From NCBI GenBank assembly GCA_030044475.1, contig JASHVP010000024.1, positions 1-21,877 of the forward strand: 21,877 nt of DNA, written 5' to 3'. The DNA comes from Thermoplasmata archaeon. GTDB taxonomy: Archaea; Thermoplasmatota; Thermoplasmata; Lutacidiplasmatales; UBA184. The notes below the pieces were generated by a model. The model worked only from the letters and a program-made list of their open reading frames with translations, searched no databases and had not been told where the DNA came from. A program made the translations under genes and the position numbers. Positions 16,418 to 21,877 of the stretch are shown here, one piece after another (within the stretch, counting starts at the first letter, position 1; each line of letters begins with the position of its first letter).

Positions 16418-17419
16418 TCATTCCGAGAGCGGTTGCGGATCCGCCGTCGACAGGACCTTCTCCCCGTGGACATAGGTCCGCTCGGGTCGGAAGCCCAACT
16501 TCTCGTTGATCGCCCAGATCGGTCGGTTCATCGAGTCGTTCTCCGTCCGGAGCACCCGGTAGCCGGCCCCCCGGGCGTACTCCACCGACCGGCGCTTGAG
16601 CTCGAACCCGAGGCCCCGTCCCCGGTAGGCCGGCGCGGTGCCGGTGAAATCGACGTGGAGGGTGTCGGGGGCGTTCGGGACCTTGGAGAGCGCGGTCATC
16701 GCGACGTACCGGTCCTCGACGCGAGCCAGGAAGATGCCGTCCGGCAGAAACTCCGGTTTGCGGACGGTAATCTCGAGGAACTGCTCGAAGGAGACCGGGG
16801 TGGTCGGCGCCATGCGCGGATCGTCGAGGGCCGCTTCGGAGGTGAGCCGGTGGAGCCGGGCCAGAACGTCCGGGCGCTGGGGCCCTTCGCGCGATAGGGT
16901 GGTGAACGCGATGCCATCCGCCGTCCACTCCGGACGCCCCCGTGCGGGGGCGATCGGGACCGAGGTCGACAGGTCGAGGCGCGCGTCCCAGCTCCGACGT
17001 CGCTCGACGAAGCCGACGCGCCCGAAGAATCGGACGCTCCTCGGCTCGTCGGCCCGCACCCGCGCCCACAGGATACGGGCGTGGCGATCCGCGGCGACCG
17101 CCTCCAGCTGTCCGCACAGGACACGACCGAGACCCCTCGCCTGGTGCGCCGGGTCCACCACGACCCCGATCTGGTACCGGTCGGGAGCGAACGCCCACGG
17201 GGGGTTGTAGAGCGAGCCCGCCGCCACCAGCTCGCCGGACCGGCGTTCCTCGGCGACGAGCGAGTGCCGGAAGATTCCGGGGGCCGACAAGAATCGATCG
17301 TTGCGTTGGATCTCTTCCGCGGTCAGCGGGCTGTCCGGATGAACCCGAGTCCGGAGTCGGCTCTCCGCGACCGCGTCGGCCGGCCCCCGCGGACGCACCA
17401 CGTACGAGCCCACTTCCAT
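16418..17419 (-). CDS. Tandem GNAT-domain acetyltransferase
   Basis: This 333-aa protein has two GNAT domains. Domain 1 (about 5-155) has IGVVVDPAHQARGLGRVLCG with a clear R/Q-x-x-G-x-G/A acetyl-CoA loop and VRFFGRVGF. Domain 2 (about 165-325) has LHVDFTGTAPAYRGRGLGFELK and the ending NRPIWAINEKLGFRPE. The second loop (YRGRGLG) is canonical and probably the catalytic one. Tandem GNATs of this type include mycothiol-synthase-like and aminoglycoside-type enzymes; the substrate is unknown. The ATG at 17419 is chosen because TTATCG lies about 29 nt upstream and the first fold begins at once. The frame stays open to 17944 but that extension is Arg/Pro-rich and lacks any domain. Confidence 0.86.
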   Translation of the reverse strand: MEVGSYVVRPRGPADAVAESRLRTRVHPDSPLTAEEIQRNDRFLSAPGIFRHSLVAEERRSGELVAAGSLYNPPWAFAPDRYQIGVVVDPAHQARGLGRVLCGQLEAVAADRHARILWARVRADEPRSVRFFGRVGFVERRRSWDARLDLSTSVPIAPARGRPEWTADGIAFTTLSREGPQRPDVLARLHRLTSEAALDDPRMAPTTPVSFEQFLEITVRKPEFLPDGIFLARVEDRYVAMTALSKVPNAPDTLHVDFTGTAPAYRGRGLGFELKRRSVEYARGAGYRVLRTENDSMNRPIWAINEKLGFRPERTYVHGEKVLSTADPQPLSE

Positions 17420-17445
17420 GGACGCTCGTACCGGGAGGACGCGTT

Positions 17446-17451
17446 CGATAA
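17446..17451 (-). promoter_or_regulatory. Leaderless-type TATA element of the tandem-GNAT gene
   Basis: On the minus strand this reads TTTATCG, with the core TTATCG centred about 29 nt upstream of the ATG at 17419. It is identical in core to the elements before thrC and the oxidoreductase operon. Confidence 0.5.
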
Positions 17452-18045
17452 ACCCCCGTCGCCCGGCGGGGGGACAGGGCTCCCAGGCGCACCGCCGGTC
17501 GGGCCGGGCACGAGCCCCTCCGGTACTCCGCCTCCGAGGTGGGTCGACTTCGATCCCGCAGGGGCCACGGTCCCCTCCGCACATCGACAAACCGGAGAAA
17601 CGCGTCGGCCGGTCGAACGGGAGCCTGAGAACGATCCGCCGTCCGGCCAGAAGCGGCCGCCGGGGCTGGTATCGTCCGGTGCACGGTACGTGCCTGAGCG
17701 GGTCTAGTAAAACAATCTGGTAGAACCCATGCTCCCCCACACTCTTCCTGGGGCCGGACCGTACTCGACGGCTTGAACCAATCATCGCCGAGTCGGACGA
17801 TCGCCGTCGGAGGCACCGGAACGTCGCCTGGGGCAGCCAGAACACGGCCGCCGTCTTCGTTCGGCGCCGTTGACCCGATTGCTCAGTCGACCGCGTCGTT
17901 GCCCCGGATCCGCTCCTGCTGAAAGCAAGAAGGAGTGCGTTCACACAAACCCGAGTCGTCTCGGAGTCTGTCCGCGCCTCTCGCGGAAAATGCCGACAGG
18001 CAGCCGGATCGAGGCCTCCGCTTTTCCCTTTGGGAGCAGACTGAA
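17452..18045. other. Gene-poor spacer at the composition change
   Basis: I find no supportable gene here. The left part is still very GC-rich. From about 17700 on, A/T-rich words appear (for example around 17704-17725, AGTAAAACAATCTGG) and composition resembles the region to the right. A small perfect hairpin, GCACG at 17681-17685 with CGTGC at 17689-17693, is present but has no T-run. No tRNA, integrase or direct repeat marks a boundary. Confidence 0.5.
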
Positions 18046-18072
18046 ATGGGGATTGTGCCTCGCAGGGACCGC

Positions 18073-18717
18073 ATGGACCTCAACTTATGGAAGAAGCACC
18101 TCGGTCAGGTACCTGCCGAGGTGTGGGCACACTCTGACCTCGAGACTCTGGTACTGGCCGAGAACGATCTGCGCGAGATTCCAGCGGCGGTGGGCCAGCT
18201 CAAGCAGCTTCGCATGCTTGACTTGGGGCATAACGCACTAACAGAACTACCCGAGGAGCTGGGCGAGCTGACCGGTTTGCGAGACTTTCTGTACCTGCAC
18301 GACAACCGCCTCTCTCAGCTGCCGAGCTCGCTGAGTCACCTCAAGAGGCTGCGCTACCTGAACATTAGCGAGAACGCATTTCACGAATTTCCGCTTGCAA
18401 TCTGCGGCATGTCAGACTTGATCGAACTCCGGGCGACCGACAACCAACTGTCCAGTCTTCCAGATTGCGTTGCAAATCTAACGCGGCTGCGCGAACTGCA
18501 TTTGAGAAACAACAGACTCGCGAGTTTACCGAAGTCGATTCGCGATATGACTGAGCTACGGCAGATCGACCTCCGGGGTAACCCGCTCCCTGCATTACCA
18601 CGGGAGCTGGTCGGGCTACCAAGGCTCGAAAAGCTGGATCTCCGATGGGCCACGGCCCTTAAGCTTCCGCCATGGATCGAAGATCTTGAGGCGAGAGGAT
18701 GCGTCGTCTACCGATGA
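18073..18717 (+). CDS. Leucine-rich-repeat protein
   Basis: This 214-aa protein is built almost wholly of LRRs. After an N-terminal cap (LNLWKKHLGQVPAEVW) there are about seven repeats of 23 residues on the pattern LxxLxLxxNxLxxLPxxLxxLxx, from about residue 23 to 185, then one degenerate repeat and a C-terminal cap. One repeat (LRDFLYLHDNRL) has an extra residue. There is no signal peptide, membrane helix or catalytic domain, so it is likely a cytosolic binding protein. The repeat type is of the bacterial ROCO/LRR kind. GC is about 58% over 18061-18660 by hand count, far below the upstream genes. The start is uncertain: ATG 18073 begins the cap directly. ATG 18046 has GGGAG 9 nt upstream and adds nine residues. 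The frame is open to a GTG at 17935. Probable horizontal acquisition. Confidence 0.85.
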   Translation: MDLNLWKKHLGQVPAEVWAHSDLETLVLAENDLREIPAAVGQLKQLRMLDLGHNALTELPEELGELTGLRDFLYLHDNRLSQLPSSLSHLKRLRYLNISENAFHEFPLAICGMSDLIELRATDNQLSSLPDCVANLTRLRELHLRNNRLASLPKSIRDMTELRQIDLRGNPLPALPRELVGLPRLEKLDLRWATALKLPPWIEDLEARGCVVYR

Positions 18718-18737
18718 TCTGACTCTCGGCCCGCCCG

Positions 18738-18769
18738 ATGGGAGCCAGATGGGCTCACCCGGGTTTTTT
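18738..18769 (+). terminator. Hairpin plus T-run terminator of the LRR gene
   Basis: GAGCC (18742-18746) pairs with GGCTC (18752-18756) across a 5-nt loop, followed at 18764-18769 by six T in a row, about 20-50 nt after the stop codon. This looks like an intrinsic terminator and is the clearest one in the window. Confidence 0.55.
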
Positions 18770-19462
18770 GTTCGGCGGCTCCTCGTGACAGGCCAGCCCG
18801 ACGTTGGTGACTAACACTCGCCGAGACCTCATATCGTGGCTCGGGGGATTGTTCGTTCGAAAGCGTCGCGGAACGTCGGTGGTCTGACCGTCGAGGAACG
18901 CCAAGGTTCCCGTTCGAAGGTACCTCGACTCTCGGCCGACGTTCTCCTCTAGGGACCGGTCGATCGCCGTGCATCTGACGAAGTGGGCGCAGCAGCCGTG
19001 CGGGATCTCTGACATTTTCTCGGTGGAACGGACGGGTCTCGGGAGCAGTCACTCGACGTTGTTGCATCCGAGTCGCGCGAGCTCGTCAAGAACTCGTCAC
19101 ACCTCGACCTCGATCCGGACTCACCCGCGGGACTTGTCTTCGAAAGTATCACTCACTCGGCCATGCCCCCTCTGTACACGGGAACGTCGGGGGGTGGCTT
19201 GACCTTGGAGCGACCCAGACCTTTGGGTCCAAATCGAGACTGACTCGTCCTCGCTCACGGGAACCCTACCGTGTAGTCCGGACGCGCTGGCCCTCCCGAC
19301 TACCCCTCTGGGCCAAATCTAATCTTGTAGGTACTATCCCTTAGGAGTGTGAGCTATGCCTGACAGCGGCCGCAGTCGCTCGGACCTGGTCTGACCCAGT
19401 TAACTCTTACAAGAGGTCGGTTACACGTCCTCGGTCGGGGGCACGCGGTTTTGCCTCCTAAC
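18770..19462. other. Gene-poor spacer before the phosphodiesterase-like gene
   Basis: No convincing coding region. An open frame on the minus strand (18755-19015, 86 codons) runs through the LRR terminator and shows no domain. A 6-bp hairpin, GACCCA (19212-19217) with TGGGTC (19224-19229), is present. Near the right end are a CTATCC element (19334-19339) and an AGGAG followed 8 nt later by a 12-codon open frame beginning at ATG 19356. Confidence 0.45.
19334..19339 (+). promoter_or_regulatory. Possible promoter element upstream of the phosphodiesterase-like gene
   Basis: CTATCC, the same hexamer as before the VOC gene, would place a start site near 19360-19366, giving a leader of about 115 nt before the ATG at 19480. 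This is a weak assignment by analogy. Confidence 0.25.
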
Positions 19463-19468
19463 AAGGAG
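19455..19468 (+). promoter_or_regulatory. Shine-Dalgarno site within a small hairpin
   Basis: AAGGAG at 19463-19468 lies 11 nt before the ATG at 19480 and is a good Shine-Dalgarno site. Its AGGAG part is exactly complementary to CTCCT just upstream (loop AACA), so the ribosome site can fold into a 5-bp hairpin. Most upstream genes in the window instead look leaderless. Confidence 0.45.
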
Positions 19469-19479
19469 CCGGTTCGGGC

Positions 19480-20136
19480 ATGACACTGAGACGTTCCTAC
19501 GGAACGGAAGACGCACATACGTTGGTGATTAGTCACAGGTCGAACACCCTGGCCGCGCTTGCACGGCTGGGCCAGCAGGGGATCGTCGCCGTAGAGTGCG
19601 ATGTCACTGAAGATAGTCGCGGGAGAGTCGTCGTTGGACATCCCGGCCACATCTCGCAAGCAGCCTTGAAGCGCTGTGTAACGTTTTTGGAGTACTTGAA
19701 ATCGGCTACTCGTTCGCAGAGAAAAGTCTTCGTGGACTTGAAACTCCGTTCTTTAGACATACGTACATTCGTTGGCAAGTTCACCTTGGCGGTGAAGGCC
19801 TCCGGGTTTCGCGGCGAGTTGATTATCACATCGGACCGGGAAGCCGTCCTAACGCGGTTCCGTTTGCTCGGCTTCCAGACCGGTCACATCGTTCGTGCTC
19901 CCTTTGTTCCCCATCGTTGTTCCTTCTGCGATTTTGAGCTGATACCTGCAGGAGCATTGTCCCGTTCCGGATTAACGCCGGGGGCAGATGAGGTTCGCCG
20001 AGTAGTCGCCACCGAAGTAGATGATGGGCGAGCCCTTCACATCGCTACGAGGTTCGAGGTCGGGGAGGTCATGACAAACATTCCGGTTCGTCTCACTGCT
20101 GAGATCCATAGGATCTCGACTAGCTCTACTCACTGA
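19480..20136 (+). CDS. Divergent GDPD/PI-PLC-like phosphodiesterase-fold protein
   Basis: This 218-aa protein resembles the TIM-barrel glycerophosphodiester phosphodiesterase/PI-PLC superfamily. Matching positions are H19-R20 in VISHRSNTLAAL, E39 and D41 in VAVECDV, H54 in VVVGHPG and K88 in VFVDLK, in the order of the catalytic and metal residues. It differs from standard GDPDs: the HRG-x(n)-ENTL segment is shortened to HRSNTL, and HD is replaced by HP. This recalls a poorly characterised HRxNT subgroup. The family's usual role is hydrolysis of phosphodiesters in lipids or polymers, but the activity here is unproven. There is no signal peptide. GC is about 54% in the four lines I counted. 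The ATG at 19480 has a good Shine-Dalgarno site. Probable acquired gene. Confidence 0.7.
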   Translation: MTLRRSYGTEDAHTLVISHRSNTLAALARLGQQGIVAVECDVTEDSRGRVVVGHPGHISQAALKRCVTFLEYLKSATRSQRKVFVDLKLRSLDIRTFVGKFTLAVKASGFRGELIITSDREAVLTRFRLLGFQTGHIVRAPFVPHRCSFCDFELIPAGALSRSGLTPGADEVRRVVATEVDDGRALHIATRFEVGEVMTNIPVRLTAEIHRISTSSTH

Positions 20137-20173
20137 GCGATTGCAGTTCGCGCTCGGATCGGCCCTCCTTTTT
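20101..20173 (+). terminator. Hairpins and T-run at the end of the phosphodiesterase-like gene
   Basis: GAGATCC (20101-20107), a 3-nt ATA loop and GGATCTC (20111-20117) form a perfect 7-bp stem inside the last codons. GAGCG (20135-20139) with CGCTC (20151-20155) forms a second stem after the stop, followed by five T at 20169-20173. Together these could end transcription. Confidence 0.35.
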
Positions 20174-20894
20174 CCGGAACCATGCTACTGAGACGAGTGC
20201 CGCGTTGCATGCTTCCCCGCGCAACTCCGAATTGATGAGCCGGCCCTTCGAGCGACTCATCTCCGACTCGGAACTCGCTCTCGAGTGAACCAGTGATGGA
20301 GTCGCGTTCCGCCTCGGGTCCGGCGTATCGACGGCGTCACACTCGTGCCCTCCTCCCTGGATGTCAAAGCGACTGCGAGTTAGACTCCGACCCGACCCGG
20401 ACTGCGGGGAGGCAGCCCTCCCCTACTCGAATGCTCGGATCGTAGGCTCACAACTCTCCTGCGGTTGGGCTCGAGGCGCGTCACTTCGCCCAGAGACCCG
20501 GTTTTGCATGTCGTCTACGAGAAGAATCACGATGGGCTGGGTCGGCCACGCGGCTCGGAACTTGCGGGGCGGAGGAAGGTAGAGCGGAGCAGAACCGCGA
20601 CGTCCGAGTCCGGCCAATCGAGGCCGTGATGGAGTAGAGAGTTAGGGGGTGTGGTCGGTCCATGCCGTCACTTCTCAGGGACGGGACGGGCCTGCCGAGA
20701 ATGGCGGGCAGGCGACACTCTCGGAAGTGCGACTCCGACGAGGCTCGGCCCTCAATCCGCGCCGTTTGTCGAGATCGCGGTCGACCGGACGGCTCCCGAA
20801 TCGCTCCGAACTCTCGGGGTTCGTCATCCGGGTGGACCGGGCTCTTACGAACGGGCTGTACCGGAGGACCGGACCGGCCCCCAGCTACGAACCC
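20174..20894. other. Gene-poor spacer between the phosphodiesterase-like and S41-like genes
   Basis: No supportable gene or RNA. Short open frames on both strands (for example minus 20423-20617, plus 20361-20582) lack domains and upstream signals. The region is the shared 3' flank of two convergent genes. Confidence 0.45.
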
Positions 20895-21877
20895 TCAGCG
20901 CGGACCTGTGAGTACGCGCTCGAGAGCCGGGTCGCGCCCAGCCCGGTACTCCTCGAAAGTGGGCTCGATCTCGATCTCCGGCGACAGGTCAATGCGTCGC
21001 CTCGGTCCCCACGCCACGTTGGCCCAGAAGTATCGAGTCAAGTCCGAACCCGCCTCTTCCCAGTCCTGGAGGCCCCATGACGGCTTGATGCTAAGTTTCG
21101 AGTTCGGTAGGGAGACCCGAGACCCTTCGGCCCAGAACCGCGGATTGTCGCCCATCGCCGAGCCGACCAACGTCACTCGTGAACCGCCGGAGTCCTTGAG
21201 CATCGCTGCGGCGACGATCGCCGCGGAGAACGTGCTGCCACTCACCAGAACGTACACTCTAGACTCCGAAGAGAGCACTCTCGGAAGTGCCTGAGCAAAG
21301 AGGATGACATTACCAAAATTTCCGCCCGAATTCAGTCGGAGATCAACTATCACGACCTGAACCGCGTTCGGAACCACCTCGGTCATGATCAGCCCCATAA
21401 GCTTCCAGGTTAGTGACATGTCATCTCCGCCCGAGCCACCGATTCGATTGCTTCGGATGTAGAGAATGCGATGATCCTCCGAGAGCCACTCGCGATCGAC
21501 GTCGACCGAGTCTCGGTAGATGCTGGGCCGCGACTTTACCGAGTCGAGCACGTGCAACCACCTGCCGGGCGTGCGGGGGTCGGAGGGGATGAGCACGCCC
21601 CACTCCTCCTCGTCCAGCTGACCGGGGTCCCCGGTCATCTCCACGGGTAGCACGACGTCCTCTTGCGAACCATCGGTGAGCCGGAGGGTCAGCCGTGCCT
21701 CGGTGTCGCTTTCCGTGATCCCGAGTCGATGGAGCAGGGCTGGTATCCTCAGGTATCGGGGGCTTACGACACGAATTCGCCGATCGATGCCCGCGATGTA
21801 CGGTGCAACTAAAGCCACGGCTCGCATCGCATCCTGCGTCCCGACCCTAAGTACTCGTGCGCCCAGGAGTCGCGCGT
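20895..21877 (-). CDS. S41-peptidase-like protein, N-terminus beyond the window
   Basis: The frame is open from the window edge to a TGA at 20897-20895, about 326 residues; the first in-frame ATG is at 21827, but open sequence before it (ending GARVLRVGTQDA) suggests the protein begins outside the window. Numbered from that ATG, the S41 core is visible. VVIVDLRLNSGGNFGN (158-173) is the substrate-binding strand, VLVSGSTFSAA (193-203) holds the likely nucleophile S201, and VTLVGSAMGDNPRFW (218-232) follows. S41 enzymes are Ser/Lys proteases of the Ctp/tricorn type. Here the usual T-x-S-A-A-E reads T-F-S-A-A-I, so the conserved acidic residue is lost and activity may be altered. No PDZ domain is visible in this part. 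It is in the low-GC region and converges on the phosphodiesterase-like gene. Confidence 0.75.
   Translation of the reverse strand, partial: ARLLGARVLRVGTQDAMRAVALVAPYIAGIDRRIRVVSPRYLRIPALLHRLGITESDTEARLTLRLTDGSQEDVVLPVEMTGDPGQLDEEEWGVLIPSDPRTPGRWLHVLDSVKSRPSIYRDSVDVDREWLSEDHRILYIRSNRIGGSGGDDMSLTWKLMGLIMTEVVPNAVQVVIVDLRLNSGGNFGNVILFAQALPRVLSSESRVYVLVSGSTFSAAIVAAAMLKDSGGSRVTLVGSAMGDNPRFWAEGSRVSLPNSKLSIKPSWGLQDWEEAGSDLTRYFWANVAWGPRRRIDLSPEIEIEPTFEEYRAGRDPALERVLTGPR

Noticed and set aside
17517..17575. tRNA-like T-arm sequence around GGTCGACTTCGATCCC
   Set aside because: The stem at position 53/61 does not pair and no acceptor or anticodon arm could be built on either strand.
17420..17944. N-terminal extension of the tandem-GNAT protein by 175 residues
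   Set aside because: There is no domain, composition is low-complexity, and a TTATCG element lies about 29 nt before ATG 17419.
18755..19015. An 86-codon minus-strand frame downstream of the LRR gene
   Set aside because: It reads through the LRR terminator, has no promoter or Shine-Dalgarno signal and matches no family I know.
20423..20617. A 64-codon minus-strand frame containing IVILLVDD
   Set aside because: The short match to a response-regulator start is not followed by the rest of the receiver domain; likely chance.
20716..21293. 15-nt direct repeat CACTCTCGGAAGTGC at about 20716 and 21279
   Set aside because: One copy lies inside the S41-like gene, the flanks differ, and one such match in about 22 kb is not far from chance expectation.

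Overview
The window looks like a chromosomal segment of a very GC-rich archaeon (about 70-78% GC where I hand-counted lines in the first 17 kb). A high-GC member of the Thermoplasmatota is my best guess, not a proven assignment. Three things point to an archaeon. The window has a LysW carrier-protein amino-acid pathway. It has a four-subunit 2-oxoacid:ferredoxin oxidoreductase. Seven genes also begin about 25-30 nt downstream of a short TATA-like hexamer with no Shine-Dalgarno sequence, which is the geometry of archaeal leaderless mRNAs.

Layout. 1-5.2 kb (+): the end of an unidentified gene (possibly argH), then lysW-lysX-lysY-lysZ-lysJ-lysK, translationally coupled and nearly all overlapping. 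This is a full carrier-protein route from 2-aminoadipate to lysine and/or glutamate to ornithine. 5.2-7.4 kb (-): a pirin-family protein with an operator-like inverted repeat in its promoter, and an Amt ammonium channel. 7.6-8.8 kb (+): threonine synthase. 8.9-9.9 kb (+): a membrane protein with a C-terminal eight-cysteine zinc domain that resembles a binuclear treble clef (RING/FYVE-like spacing). 9.9-10.4 kb (-): a VOC/glyoxalase-fold protein. 10.5-11.8 kb (+): an APC amino-acid permease. 11.9-12.5 kb (+): a membrane-anchored surface protein. 12.6-15.4 kb (+): a korDABC/vor-type operon with 4-bp overlaps. 15.5-17.4 kb: a small two-TM protein, a GNAT acetyltransferase and, convergently, a tandem-GNAT protein.

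From about 17.45 kb to the end the character changes. GC drops (about 58% in the LRR gene and about 54% in sampled lines of the phosphodiesterase gene). Genes are sparse, with three spacers of 650-760 nt. Bacterial-looking hairpin/T-run terminators and Shine-Dalgarno sites appear. The three genes are a leucine-rich-repeat protein, a divergent GDPD/PI-PLC-like TIM-barrel protein and an S41-peptidase-like protein cut by the window edge. I read this as an acquired or accessory region. No integrase, transposase, tRNA or CRISPR array is visible to mark its boundary.

How it fits together: the first 15 kb is nitrogen and amino-acid housekeeping (lysine/arginine synthesis, ammonium uptake, threonine synthesis, amino-acid transport, 2-oxoacid oxidation). 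I see no complete new defence or conflict system. The features most worth a second look are the shared leaderless promoter motif, the eight-cysteine membrane protein, the pirin operator and the low-GC tail.
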